Part shown: one piece after another, positions 1-11,645 of the stretch
How the letters are laid out: each line of letters starts with the position of its first letter
Numbering within the stretch: position 1 is the stretch's first letter
DNA from: Allolobophora icterica
Lineage: Eukaryota; Annelida; Clitellata; Crassiclitellata; Lumbricidae
Length of the DNA: 64,000 nt
Assembly: GCA_963556255.1 (NCBI GenBank)
Contig: OY744612.1
Coordinates: 18,640,400 to 18,704,399, forward strand
Reading direction: 5' to 3'
Position numbers and translations under genes: made by a program
The notes under the pieces: generated by a model
Databases searched by the model: none
What the model was told of the DNA's origin: nothing
The model's input: the letters and a program-made list of their open reading frames with translations, nothing else

Positions 1-1
1 T

Positions 2-1177
2 GCCATAGATTCAGGCCAACTGGCGCTTCTGTCACTACTTGATATGTCAGCTGCATTCGACACAGTTGACCACAACATCTTACTTCAGCGACTCTCGTGC
101 TCCTTTGGAATCAAGGATAGAGCGCTCAGTTGGCTTGAATCATATATAAGAGGACGTACACAATCCGTTCATTTGGCAGGGGAGGAGACGACACCTAGGC
201 TAGTAACATGCGGTGTTCCACAAGGTTCAGTTCTTGGCCCTCTCCTGTTTATACTATATACGGCCGATTTGGAGAGAATCATAGAAGCACATGGCCTCCT
301 CCACCACTGCTATGCAGATGATACACAGCTTTACTTCTTCTGTGAACCATCACAAACCGCTGAGCTGAAGCAGAGAGTGCTGCTGTGTATCGAACGCATC
401 TCAGAGTGGATGGCGTCTAACCGTCTCAAACTCAATCCATCGAAGACCGAGTTCTTATGGTGTACCACCTTCCGGCGTCGCCATCTACTTACCGGCAGTA
501 CCTTCACCCTTGGTGATGCAGAAATTCAACCAGCTGACACCATTCGCAACCTTGGAGTCCACTTTGACAGCTGTATGACCATGACGGACCATGTGAGTCA
601 ACTCGTTCGAGGCTGCTTCTACCAACTGCGGCGTATTAAAACCATACGCAGATTCATTCCAACCTCAACGGCCGTCATCTTGGTCAACAGCTTCATAGTC
701 TCCAGGGTTGACTACTGCAATAGCCTACTGGCGGGCCTGCCGACTTGTCAACTAGATCGAATACAGTCGGTGCTTAACTGTGCTGCACGACTCATATATG
801 GCCGGACACCATCTGATCATATCACTGATCTGCTGCGCGACAACCTTCACTGGCTGCGCGTTCCTCAGCGGATAACGTACAAACTGTGCCTGATCACGTA
901 TAAAGCACTGCATCACCTCATGCCAAATTACATCTCGGATTTCTGCGTTCGTGTGGCAGACAACCAGAACAGATGTCGGCTACGATCGTCAACAAAAAAT
1001 CAATTACAAGTACCGCGGTCTTCTACGAGACTTGGCGACTCTTCCTTCGCTGTCACGGGACCCACTGCGTGGAACAATCTTCCTGACCACGTTAGGAATG
1101 CACCATCGCTGGAGTCATTTAAATCACAGCTGAAGACATATCTTTTTAAACTTTCATACGACTGCCAACTTTTGTAA
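2..1177 (+). mobile_element. 3' part of CR1/L2-like LINE ORF2 (reverse transcriptase)
   Basis: This is the C-terminal half of a non-LTR retrotransposon ORF2. The frame is open from base 2 of the window, before the first Met at 44, so the element continues off the left edge. Motif A reads LLDMSAAFDTVDH, motif B GVPQGSVLGPLLF, and the catalytic motif C YADDTQLY. The end reads TAWNNLPDHVRNAPSLESF, the conserved closing motif of CR1/L2-type ORF2 proteins. There is no frameshift or stop up to the TAA at about 1175-1177, so the copy may be young. The enzyme would copy element RNA by target-primed reverse transcription; an endonuclease domain, if present, lies outside the window. The exact clade within the CR1/L2/Crack group is not resolved. 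Confidence 0.9.
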
Positions 1178-1250
1178 CTTATGTACAGCGCCCTTTTCTT
1201 CGGCCTCGGCTGTGCTACGGCGCTATATAAATCGTCTTATTATTAACTTA
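1178..1250 (+). mobile_element. LINE 3' UTR and tail
   Basis: Directly downstream of the ORF2 stop comes a short 3' UTR. It contains ACGGCGCTATATAAAT followed by a degraded TTATTA-rich tail. The same GGCGCTATATAAAT block recurs at 14703, 38283 and elsewhere, in front of different simple-repeat tails. Confidence 0.75.
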
Positions 1251-1480
1251 TCTTAATAAACATAATTACCTGATAATCTAACAAATATTACTGACTCTAA
1301 TATTAATTGAAATAATAGAGGTGACAATGTCGATCAAATCAAATATTAGAGTTATAAATACTAGAATAACTAAACTGACAGCGTTTCGGTTAAACTGGAC
1401 GTGTTAGGCTAAGAAGAAGACCAGATCCTTTAGCCAGTCCCTGTAGTAGGCATCCATCGGTATAGAGTATTAGAAACTTC
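1251..1480. other. AT-rich intergenic stretch
   Basis: No ORF, repeat boundary or RNA gene could be supported here. Confidence 0.4.
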
Positions 1481-1765
1481 GTTTTTCTTATCCTCGGCAT
1501 ATCGTAATCGTAATCTCGAAATTTCTACAGCGCCCACAAAAGCAAAGTCGCGGGAACCAGCTTATTCACAGGCGCTCATATGGAGAAGATGGTCATCCAT
1601 TTCTCTCCCCGCCCGATCTTCCCACTCCATGGCTGCTCGGTCATCATAGCCAGGTTGGTTAGGGGCGCAAATGGAACGGAATTTCGAAAGACATTTTCTA
1701 CCCTGGTGGGGATTTGAAGCCCCCCCCCAAACGACCGTTCAGTATGCTAACCACTAGACTAGGGG
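1480..1765 (-). repeat. tRNA-derived SINE copy (family A, reverse orientation) with nested tail fragment
   Basis: The right end, read on the minus strand, gives a tRNA-like head: a box-A-like part with TCTAGTGGTTAGC and a B-box-like GGGCTTCAAATCCCC. The left part carries the family body, with a diagnostic CTTCGTTTTTCTTATCCTCGG block. Other copies of the family lie at 7680, 12845, 44855, 55945 and 59345. A second dispersed repeat is embedded at 1500-1565 (AATCTCGAAATTTCTACAGC) and recurs at about 40505 and 46300. Confidence 0.7.
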
Positions 1766-1774
1766 AGGAAGGGG

Positions 1775-1957
1775 GGATAGAGTAGTGGTAACAATCATGG
1801 CCAGGAGAGCATAAGGTACGCGGATCGACTCCCGCTACCCCCTTCTAGGCGGCGCTTTGCATGGTGCCAAACCGTGTGTTAATTAAGATATTGATTGTAC
1901 TTTCATGTTTCAATGTAATCTTACTGCGTCTGTCGGTTTGAAATAATAAAGAATATA
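1775..1957 (+). repeat. tRNA-derived SINE copy (family B)
   Basis: The head has an A-box-like TAGAGTAGTGGTAAC and a B-box-like CGGATCGACTCCCGC. The body ends with CTGCGTCTGTCGGTTTGAAA and an AATAAAG tail. A second copy at 50970-51240 shares the head, the CTGCGTnnnTGTCnGTTTGAAA block and the A-rich end. This layout is typical of SINEs mobilised by a partner LINE. Confidence 0.75.
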
Positions 1958-1975
1958 ACTAACTATGGTCCACTC

Positions 1976-2173
1976 CAGGGCTGTAGTGGTAAAATTAGAG
2001 ATGAGTATACGCTACCGGTTAGTTTTCCTAAACTAATTAGAGGTGCGTATACGCTAATGGTTAGTTTTCCGAAACTACTTAGAAATAAGTACAAATATTT
2101 TGTGAGGTGAGTATACGGTCTCTAGAGGTGAGTATACGCTGTATGCCCGCGTATACCCTCGACTACAGCCCTG
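1976..2173. mobile_element. hAT-type MITE, 198 bp
   Basis: Terminal inverted repeats CAGGGCTGTAGT and ACTACAGCCCTG bound the element. A perfect 8-bp target-site duplication GTCCACTC lies at 1968-1975 and 2174-2181. The interior is a degenerate tandem of AGGTGAGTATACGCT-like units with no coding capacity. An 8-bp duplication with CAG-starting ends is the signature of hAT-superfamily non-autonomous elements. Confidence 0.85.
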
Positions 2174-2181
2174 GTCCACTC

Positions 2182-2990
2182 GCTTATTATTGTAGGCTGA
2201 AACGGTGAATTAACTAACGTTACCCGGCCTTTGCCGTCGGAATAAGCCTCAACTAATGCAACTTATCACAAATGTCATGCCAGCAGTCGTTTGAGGCACC
2301 TCAACATTTTCATTGATGACCGCCATAAACGAGGTAGTAGTAGTTTCAGTTTAACGACGCTGTGTCATAGCAAAGATGATAAGCGTCGCCCTCCTCCTTT
2401 ACACAGGCTTTGGACTGGCACTGTCAGAGTACGAACAGTGGCAGAGTTTAAAAACGAGGTCAGGGTTACATTTACTTATGTCTGTGGCTATCGAAAGAAC
2501 CAGCGCCTCTAACATCGTAATTGGATTAGGAGTACAGGAAGCTTAGTTAGTTGGGTCTCCAATGACTGAGACACCTGTTTCTATACGAGAAGGCGCAGGT
2601 GCAATGTTAAGCCTGTCATAGGATCAACACCGCTTTTCTCAGATAAGGAAAGGTAAATAGTCCATTATTCCTCTCAAGTCTATCGCATAAGCTCAAGTTC
2701 CTATAGAAAGAAAAGACATCCCAGATCGCCCAGTTCACTGGGTCAAAAACGAGTCCGCATTTTGCCATTGTTGGTCAGCTATGGGTTCAGTGTGGGCACA
2801 AAAACATGTGTGTCAAGGATTATATAAACAAACATCTGCAGCATCTGTACATGCACGTGACTATGAGAGCGGTACTGTGGTAATCTATAGGCCTGAAATA
2901 CGGTAGATAGTGAAATACAGGCATAGAGGCAGAGATTCGAGAAGAAACTCATGTCGCAGATTGCATGACATCCTGTTCCAAAATAATGGA
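2182..2990. other. Intergenic, no supported gene
   Basis: Short open frames occur but none resembles a known protein. No repeat boundary was recognised. Confidence 0.4.
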
Positions 2991-3185
2991 CCTAGAGCGG
3001 GGTCGAGAATAAGGCACCGAGAACGGGGTCGAGAACAAGGGACCGAGAACGGGGTCGAGAACAAGGGACCGAGAACGGGTTTGAGAATAAGGGACTGAGA
3101 ACGGGTCGAAAATAAGGGACTGAGAACGGGGTCGAGAACAAGGGACTGAGAACGGGGTCGAGAATTAGGGACTGAGAACGGCGAA
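2991..3185. repeat. Minisatellite, unit about 26 bp
   Basis: About seven imperfect copies of a unit built from GAGAACGGGGTCGAGAACAA and GGGACC are arranged head to tail. The copies differ by a few substitutions (AATAAGGG against ACAAGGG). Confidence 0.85.
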
Positions 3186-3258
3186 GCTATCATATATCGC
3201 ATCGGGAGTGCACTAAAAGGAGAGACTGTCACCATATTCTGTGTCGCTGAGCGGAGAG

Positions 3259-3440
3259 GCAGGGACGTAACTAGCGTTGGGCTTGGGGGGCTTAAGCCCC
3301 CCCTCCCCCAAACGGAGTTGAAGCCCCCCAAACAAGTCAAGCCGTTGTATGCTTACGGCTAAAATTCGTATGAACACTGTATAAATGTTGCCATGTTCAA
3401 GGTTTAAGCCCCCCAAACGAAAAATCCTAGTTACGTGCCT
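3259..3440. mobile_element. TIR element (hAT-like MITE), about 181 bp
   Basis: The ends are AGGGACGTAACTAG and its near-perfect inverse CTAGTTACGTGCCT. The flanks carry a GCGGAGAGG direct repeat (3251-3259 and 3441-3449), an 8-9 bp target-site duplication. The interior includes G-run/C-run arms (CTTGGGGGGCTTAAGCCCCC) that would fold back. Confidence 0.8.
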
Positions 3441-3449
3441 GCGGAGAGG

Positions 3450-3785
3450 TCTGCGGTGAGGCACTGATGATATGGAAGTACATATGTCTCCATGAGATAG
3501 GATGGAGCACAATTTGAAGTCCCGCCAATTAGCCGAGCTGTTACGTTTAAGCTGACTAAAGTTGGGAAATAAGAAAAAGTGAATCCTGCTTGAATGGCGT
3601 TACAATAGTCAACCCTAGTGCACATTAATGCATCAGGTTATGAGCGGCTTCGACGGACATCGAGTGTATAGAGTATTCAACGAGGATCTAATGCAGATAT
3701 AAAAGCACGTTCGACACACTGCCTTCACATGTTCAGTCTAGTAGAGTGTATTTAAACACTTAACCAGATATATACATGCATTGTG
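3450..3785. other. Intergenic, no supported gene
   Basis: No coding or repeat structure could be supported. Confidence 0.35.
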
Positions 3786-3967
3786 CCATATATATATATA
3801 TACATATACATATATACATATATATATGTATGTATATTGTGTTACTTGCTATATAACCAGATATGTATATGCATTGTGACATATATATATATATATCGTG
3901 TTATTTGCTACTGTATATAACCAGATAAATGTATGTGATATATACATGTATATGTATATATATGTAT

Positions 3968-4009
<42 letters not shown>

Positions 4010-4030
4010 AAAGTATATGTATATTTATAT
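3786..4030. repeat. TA-rich imperfect microsatellite block
   Basis: Several TATATA and TATG runs are separated by short unique pieces. The phrase AACCAGATATGTATATGCATT recurs in altered form near 3762, 3856 and 3919, so this is a degenerate tandem of roughly 80 bp units as well as a dinucleotide tract. Confidence 0.75.
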
Positions 4031-4352
4031 GGATCGTTTTACATCATCACCGTAGGTCAAGTGGCCTGGATTGACCTTTGACATGTGCGCCGAATCGAGG
4101 TCCACGTGAATCTTGACGGTGTCTAGATTTACGGTGGATTCCGTGAAGTGCATTTTTTTCACGGTGGTGCATATCAATTAATCCATTAGTCAGTTAATTA
4201 GTACGTCCGATGAGCTTCGCGAGGTTCCGCTAGGTATTTAGGACAGGTTCTGAAACGGCCCTATATAAATCTCTACAGACACTATTACATACATGCACGC
4301 GTGCATGCATGTATACAACTGCACACATACACACATACAGCCAGACATAGCC

Positions 4353-4652
4353 TACATACATACATACATACATACATACATACATACATACATACATACA
4401 TACATACATACATACATACATACATACATACATACATACATACATACATACATACATACATACATACATACATACATACATACATACATACATACATACA
4501 TACATACATACATACATACATACATACATACATACATACATACATACATACATACATACATACATACATACATACATACATACATACATACATACATACA
4601 TACATACATACATACATACATACATACATACATACATACATACATACATACA
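4353..4652. repeat. (TACA)n microsatellite, 300 bp
   Basis: This is an essentially pure array of about 75 TACA units. Long open frames on both strands here are a by-product of the tetranucleotide, whose 12-bp super-period has no stop codon. Confidence 0.98.
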
Positions 4653-4853
4653 AGCATATACACGGCTAAGCAACAAATTTTGCATTTGGGAATTTACTGT
4701 TGATGAGTTCGCTAATTCTTCTGCTGCGGAATGTGTGCGCCAAGTTCTTCGCATACCATCTGGACCAACGTGACTGCATGACGAGGGATGGGCTTCCCGA
4801 TTTGCGGTCGAGTGTCCAATCTTAGGACATCATCGTACGCCGTCCTCAGGAGG

Positions 4854-5000
4854 GTAATCAATCAATCAATTAATCAATCAACTAGACATTTATATAGCGC
4901 ACTCTTCATGGTAACTATTCAGAGGCGCTCCTAGCCAAGCCTCGGCGAAAGAGAACAGCCTTAAGCGCATGCAGAGAAGAAAGACGTAGACGGGTAAGTT
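4854..5000 (-). repeat. SINE/LINE 3'-end fragment with (ATCA)n tail
   Basis: Read on the minus strand, this ends with GGAGCGCCTCTGAATAGT, then GCGCTATATAAAT and a (TTGA/TGAT)n tail at 4854-4880. The same arrangement, with different simple tails, is seen near 38235-38413 (plus), 39363-39480 (minus), 52598-52690 (minus) and 61921-62050 (minus). Confidence 0.65.
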
Positions 5001-5052
5001 TCGCCTCGACGAGGAAGGAGCGATGCGGGTCTTAGGATTCATGAGTAACTAC

Positions 5053-5183
5053 TTCCTCCTCCTCCTCCTCCTCCTCCTCCTGCTCGTCCTCCTCCTCCTC
5101 CTCGTTCTCCTCCTCGTTCTCCTCGTCCTCCTCCTGCTCGTCCTCCTCTTCTTCCTCCTCATTCTTCTCGTCGTTCTTCTCCA
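5053..5183. repeat. (CTC)n-type trinucleotide tract
   Basis: An imperfect CCT/CTC array with interspersed GTT and GCT triplets. The Leu-rich translation on the plus strand is an artefact of the repeat. Confidence 0.95.
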
Positions 5184-7680
5184 CTTCCAAAAAATGAGAT
5201 TAAGTGCTATTCCTGGCCTTGAACAGAAGGTTAGTCAGCCTATAATGGTGCGGACACCTAGCCAGGTTACAGAGCTGACGGTGGCTGACCTATAAATGTG
5301 CCGACACATTGCCTAAGCTATGTTGGAAGGCTGAAGGTGACTGACCTCCATAATTGTGTAGACACCCACCTTGTCTAAGTCACGATAGCAGGTTGAAGGC
5401 TGTCTATACGTTAACTGATATCTCTGAAGGCTAGCGAGGGTTGCGACGACTCGATGTCACGCGTCTACTGCTAATACGCTAAGAAGCTCCACATATTTGC
5501 CTAGCAACTCTCACACATGGTAAACACGTGCACGCTTCACTACATAAATCAAGCAATTTTTCACTTGTAACGAAGAGTTGTAAATTGTTTTTTTTTAATT
5601 TTAATTAGTTGTGTAAGGCGATGATAATGAGCCGTATTTAATGATCGCCCCTTTCAGATAACTGTTTCAGGTTAAATGCTTCAGTTAAATTATGGCAAGA
5701 TAACAGCTTAAGGTATATGGCAAGTTATGGTAAGGTGAAGTAAGGTACGGTAACTTAATGGAAGTTATGGAATGGCTGCAAAAGTAGAATATAAGGTAAT
5801 TGCAATTGCAACCATATGCGTGCATTAGGTTTGCATTAGATCATATGTGTTTTGGGGAAATTTTAAAGTCTAAACTACCTAAATCTATTCCTCAACTCTC
5901 AATCCGTGGTTATAAAGGAGCTGTCAAACGAAGCACAAATACTACAGGTTTTCTTACCTTCACGACTCTACGGAGAAAATCATTTTCACACGAAACAAAT
6001 AGATTCTACCCAGGCGCAATAATAGCAAAGACTGACACGCTAACGATTGAGTTTCAATTGACCCCACTGTTAGAGCAGACGCAGTGCGTGATTCGTCTGA
6101 GTGCATTCGGGGGTTTCACCGAAGGTCATCGCAGAGCCCAGGACAGAAAATAAAGCCGACAGCCAATGAACCGATGTTATCGTACGCATGGCATTTACCC
6201 GATCACTGCGAACAATAAAGCGGAATAAATCGACGTCGTAAACGTCTGCACCGTCGTCACGCACAGTGCCGTAGGTCGCTGGCGTCTCCGGCGTAGACGT
6301 GTTCCGCCTGCAATTCGACGCCGCTCCCGATTATGCCGGTTGAGCGTTGATCGCAATTTAATCTCCTATCTTCGTCGTTTAAGAACTACCGCAAATAAAG
6401 GATACTAAAAGCAAGAATTTCGTCTTCAATGGACTTTTGAAGCTCGTGCCTCTCGTCAATAGACGCTGGTTTATAGCTACTGGATAGAGTATACTCATAA
6501 AAATTTGTCGCATAATGACCAATCACGCTGTGGCTTACCAGCAAACTCTTTCGTCTGATAACCACAAGAATTTAAATTAACTATCCAGCTGTAGAACACT
6601 GTGGTCCTGTACTTTGTTTACAAAAACTGAGTAATCTGAAATTCAGGACAGCCGAGCTGAAAGGCGCTTATCTTGAGACACAGACGTGTTGTAAGGCAGG
6701 TTATAAAAGTCCAAGGCTGACACTAACGAGTCTATTGCTAAATAGCCTACGAATTTCAAGTGCAAAGATAAGCGACATCAAAAGAGACGCCGAAAATGCG
6801 AATTTCCGAAATTTATGAGCGACACACAAAGGCCGCGGCAGGGAGACCAGCTAATACACCTGCGTTGTATCAAATCACGCATGCAAAACCCAGGTTGTTT
6901 GGTCAATTTCGGTGTCCGGTCATAGTAGGAGTCAAAGCCACAGGGACACCATGGTGTTACGGTGGAAATCGTTGGTCATAGTCGTCATGAGCTGGCCCTT
7001 TGCTTGCTACTTTCTTTTTAAGTCTGCAGGATTTATCCCACCGTTTCGTTGGTGGAAATTCTGTCCGAGTTAGCCACAGCTTCGCAACTCTTTTACTGAC
7101 AAATTAGCTTATCTGTCACAGATAACTGTCCAGACTTCCAGGCCATTGCCACTGCTTCTCTTCCCCCTCCCCCTCGAACCTTGCATCTCAAAATATCACG
7201 TATTAAGTCAAAAGGCACTGATCCAATAAGCTCCAGAGACAATTTGCCCTGCTTTCCACCGTTGGACTGTATTGTTGAATCAGATGTTCCCATCCGTTAG
7301 GTCACAGTACTCATTCTTTCATTCATTATTTATATATTACCCCTTGAATATTGTAGCCGCCAGTAGCACACCCACAATATCCTTTGGCGGATTCGATAGC
7401 ATAACAGCGAAGCATTAAACAGCTCTTTCATTGAATGCAATCAAAATTTTATGGCGTTTCTAATGACCAATCGTACAATGTTAAGGGTTCCGGTTCAAAG
7501 TTCATCAAATTCAGTCACTGTTATGAAACTTGAGGACGTCTTTAACGTACACTTTGTTAGCACCATTATACAGCGCAATAAATTACAAGAAATGCACACG
7601 TGATTTTATCATTATAGGAGAAGAGCAGACTTTCAGTTCGCTCCAGTATTATATATGAAGTGTTAGCTATATAATTTTCT
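5184..7680. other. Intergenic, no supported gene
   Basis: A 117-codon open frame at 5800-6153 has no recognisable domain, signal peptide or splice context and is not called. A local cluster of AAGGTA/AAGTTATGG words occurs at 5690-5770. Confidence 0.35.
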
Positions 7681-7882
7681 TAGTTTCACCACCGGAGGGC
7701 GGATGGGTAGTCCTCTCCCTCGTCCCTTAGTATACCCACCAACAGTTAATAATTCAAGAGCTTATTTTATAGGCAATTTGTGGAACATAAATCTTGGTAT
7801 TGCTTTCCTTCTAGCCTGGCGGGGATTTGAACCTCCGAAGTTTGGGCAGTCTAAACTTTAAACACTAGACTATATAGCGTCA
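7680..7882 (-). repeat. SINE family A copy, reverse orientation
   Basis: It contains the family's GGATGGGTAGTCCTCTCCCT block. At its right end, on the minus strand, is a tRNA-like head with a B-box-like GGAGGTTCAAATCCCCGC. Confidence 0.65.
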
Positions 7883-9452
7883 TAATGAACATAACATCAA
7901 CGAATCCACCATTTCTATAAAAGTAATAATAAAACGAAGCTCCGTAGCGATTGGGGTTTTCTGTAGAGGTGACAATATACTGGGATGATCCTTATTGTTG
8001 GTTTTGTGTTTGATGCTACCCACACACCGAGTGAGTTTTTGCAATTGCTCATAGTGTCTACCATTATGACAATAGTAACAAAGGTATTGTTTCATCCTCA
8101 TCCTCATGTATATTTATGAGGTGCGTTTCAGAAACTGACAATAGGTTTCGCCAACATAAACACAAGTGAAAGCCATAGATATCAAATAATCCTCTGTTGC
8201 ATACAAATCTGAGCACATACCTTTCAATCGCAGGCAATGAAGAAATGCGACATATTTCTTCAGCTACGGTACTTTAACGGTTCTCGTCAAGGCTGCAGAA
8301 TAGTCATTCTTTCATATCGCACATAACTAACAGTCCATCTGTAAAATCCAATCGATCGTCTGTCAAAATCAATCGACCCGTTGTCGAAATCAACTGATCG
8401 ATAAGTGATCAAATTAATCGATCCTTGATCAAAATCAATCGATACACTGTGTCCAGATCGGTAGCCTTGTATTACGTCAACGATTTAATCAAATGTAAAC
8501 AATCTTCCCACTGGCTCTGTTTTTCGATTTATGGTTAAAATCCAGACTTTTTCCAACTATGTTTCCCATAACATAAAGCGGATAGATGTCACGACAGCTG
8601 GAATCCATCTTAATGTCAAAATTTCAGCCAATGAAACAGAAATCCAAGTTTTTACAGCGCATTTTCCTCTGTCAGCAGTTTTTTGTTTGAGTAATAATAG
8701 CACAATAATCTTTGGATACAGTCCTTGACTTCCGAAACGGTTATTAGCCTCTTGATTGTGTGTCTATTGTACTCAGGCATCGGCAATATCTTAGTCCACA
8801 GCTTCAACAGCTTGCGACTGATTCATCAAAATATGGAACGGAGTACGGTAGAGTACGTATCGAATGAACATTTCAGATAAGGTATTCTCGAGCGAAACAC
8901 CTCAGTCTAATCGGACACACGTCGATTTTTGGGACGGATCACGCCTCTTAAACATACAGTATGGACTTGATAAAAAGCTCTGCCGCGATGGACTGCACAG
9001 CAGTAGCAAATGGACACGAAATTGGAGCAGATAAGTAAGTATGAATGCGAGAAGGTGAGTTAGCGTAATAAATGACTAAGCAAATAAATAATAAAGTATT
9101 CGCTTATATATCTGTTGGTTCAAAACCGCTTTTCAATGCAATCATGGTGAAACAAAAAGTGTTCGTGTTCCCTAGAGACTACCTCTTTGACTTGACTCAG
9201 CCCTCCTGTATAAGCTGGTGTTTTGCGCTTAATTTACAGCAATGCTGTATAAATTTGGAGTTTAGGCGTACAACTATGATCAATTTTCTGTTTACAGGGT
9301 CAATTAGGTGAAAGCAAACAATTACATAAGCAATTCATTTAGTAAACGTTACTGTTGAATGCATACATTACAATGGTAAGCTTATCAAGGCATGTATATA
9401 TGTATGTATGTATGCAATGTTATGTATGCATATATTTATGTATGCATATATC
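7883..9452. other. Intergenic; short GATC-rich tandem at 8340-8455
   Basis: Between 8340 and 8455 a degenerate unit around GATCAAAATCAATCGAT repeats about four times. A repeat fragment at 9207-9268 (ATAAGCTGGTGTTTTGCGCT) matches one at 38625-38690. No gene is supported. Confidence 0.5.
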
Positions 9453-9842
9453 CAGTGGCGGCGCTACAATTGGTCGCGGCAGGTCATTTGACCTGCCTAT
9501 TTTACTCTTGACCTGCCTTATGACCTGCCTATTTTACTCCTGACCTGCCCTATGACCTGCCTATTTTACTCCTGACCTTCAAAGATTAGTAGGCCTAAAG
9601 TAACTAAAATTTGATATAAAATTTTTAATTGTTGAATTGTTTCAAATTTGGATGTGCTACGACAATTGGGCTATTAGTGTTCAATGTTAATTTTCTTCGT
9701 TTTATATATCTAAGTGATGCTGCTTATGTTGAGGTTATGCTGCTTGATGCGTAAAACTCAAACGTTAATTTCTTCGACCTGCTGAATAGCTCCCATGACC
9801 CTGACGCGACCTGCTGAAATTGCATAGGTGGCGCCGCCACTG
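9453..9842. mobile_element. TIR element (probable hAT-like MITE), 390 bp
   Basis: The ends CAGTGGCGGCGCTACAA and GTGGCGCCGCCACTG are inverted copies over about 13 bp. The left interior holds three copies of a GACCTGCCTATTTTACTC phrase. The flanking 8-mers CATATATC and CATATTAT agree at only 5 of 8 positions, so the target-site duplication is decayed or misplaced by the surrounding ATGT repeats. Confidence 0.65.
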
Positions 9843-9850
9843 CATATTAT

Positions 9851-10660
9851 ATCTATGTGTCTGGACTTTCATTAAGCTCATTTTAAGAACCCCTCAAAGC
9901 GTTATGAATAGCCAACTGTCAGAGGGACTTTGGGTAACTAGTTTCGCCATACAGTATAACCTACTGCTTCAGGGGCTTAAATCCCCTCCGCTATTCTCAG
10001 AGGTGGGCCATGGATTAGAATCGTGAAATTTATCCATTACAGACGTTTCGAAATTATACGGGCGTGGTGACACTGGCACATCGAGATCCAATTTCACAGT
10101 TCTTTCCCTAAATCACAGCCTCGGGCGACTACCAGCACGTCTCCGCCTCTTCCCATTGTATCTCCTATTTACTCATATGCAGGTGCAGACTGGGCCGACC
10201 GCATGCCACTGCAATTAGCCCAATAAAAGAGCACGCTGGCTGCATTCGAAAATGAATTCGGATAGATCGGAGTTCACTGTTAACCCACGGAAATTTCCGC
10301 TTGTGTACTATAATTCTTCCCGATTGCAAAAAGTTGGCAGATTCGCTTTTCAGTAAAATGGAACGATTGATTTTGCCAGATAAGTTTCAAAATGTCTTGA
10401 GGTTGATTTTTAACCACTACTAATTGTGCTGAAACTTCCGCTGCCGTCCAGCTGTCTTAGAATAGCTCTAAGAACACATTTTAGTTAGCTCTTAACTATT
10501 GGCCAATTTGTTCTTGAGCGACATAGAATAAGCTGGTTCTCTCTATTTAACTTTTCTGTTAATTTTGAAGAAACTAGACCAATCTTTGAACAATCGTCCA
10601 TTAAATTTGCTCACTGTTTCAAACGACTCTGCTGAGCATAGTTCCTCTGTTGATCATGTA
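9851..10660. other. Intergenic, no supported gene
   Basis: No convincing coding exon, repeat boundary or RNA gene seen. Confidence 0.35.
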
Positions 10661-10803
10661 CTATGTATATATATATATGCTTTTATATATACATATATAT
10701 ATGTATATATATATATAGTAGTTGATATATAGTACATGATATATATAGTACATGATATATATATATATAATTATATATATATATAATTATATATATATAT
10801 TAT
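10661..10803. repeat. AT-rich palindromic microsatellite
   Basis: TATATA runs are broken by ATAATTATATATATAT blocks and two copies of ATATATAGTACATGATATAT. The tract is strongly self-complementary. Confidence 0.85.
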
Positions 10804-11354
10804 ATCAAGACACAATGTAGCACCACTAGTGCTATTTATTTGTCTAGATAAGTTAGATAGCTGTGTAAGCAACGTTTTTCAGGCGCTCGAAAGGTGCAGT
10901 GTAAATATTTGTTACATAAGCTTACCTTAAGAAAGTTCAAATTCGTAACCCAAATCGTAAACCTTAAATTTCTAAAGTTAACACCTTAGACGCTGCTCTG
11001 AACTATCGGGGCGCTCTGATTGTGCGCCGAATTATATTTGGAACGCGTCCCAAGTAAAATACACGTACAAGCTCGCTTTACAGAAGTTCGTGGATCTACT
11101 ACGGTCACAAGATCGCCGATACTACTGTCGTTTGCGATAAGGGAGCATTGAAGTGTATACGGCGTATACGCGCCGCGTGGAAATACACCTGAGACACATG
11201 CAGGTGGGGGGGGGGGGCGCTTGCAGGTAGGGCAGGTATATGCAAAGACATGAGCGTGCGTGATTATATGAGCCACGCTGTACATGATTTGTCGCATGTA
11301 GGCCATGCACTTGGAAGAATGGACCAAATCGGCCACGTTGAATGGCTGCTCGTA

Positions 11355-11356
<2 letters not shown>
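10804..11356. other. Intergenic, with a G13 run near 11205
   Basis: No gene is supported. A poly-G tract of about 13 bases lies at 11205-11217. Confidence 0.4.

Positions 11357-11442
<86 letters not shown>
11357..11442. repeat. (GT)n microsatellite
   Basis: A pure GT dinucleotide array of about 43 copies. Confidence 0.98.
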
Positions 11443-11445
<3 letters not shown>

Positions 11446-11562
11446 GTGCGTTCCTCTTTCACGGTCTTTCTACAGGTCTTTGTTTATCTCTGGATTGCAC
11501 TACGTGATTTCTTTGTAGTATGTGTGACTTTCATTTTCTCTGAGGTTCAGTGTCGTTCTTTA

Positions 11563-11587
11563 CTGTCTGTCTGTCTGTCTGTCTGCC

Positions 11588-11645
<58 letters not shown>
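11563..11645. repeat. (TGTC)n microsatellite
   Basis: About 20 copies of CTGT with one interruption (CTGC near 11583). It sits 120 bp from the GT array. Confidence 0.97.

Noticed and set aside
4230..4754. Tyr/Cys/Met/Val- and Ile/His/Thr-rich open frames over 100 codons on both strands
   Set aside because: These are translations of the pure (TACA)n microsatellite.
5023..5295. A Leu-rich 90-codon frame resembling a signal or membrane segment
   Set aside because: It is the translation of an imperfect CTC trinucleotide repeat.
5800..6153. A 117-codon open frame as a gene
   Set aside because: No recognisable domain, no signal peptide, no splice context and no sign of codon constraint that I can judge by eye.
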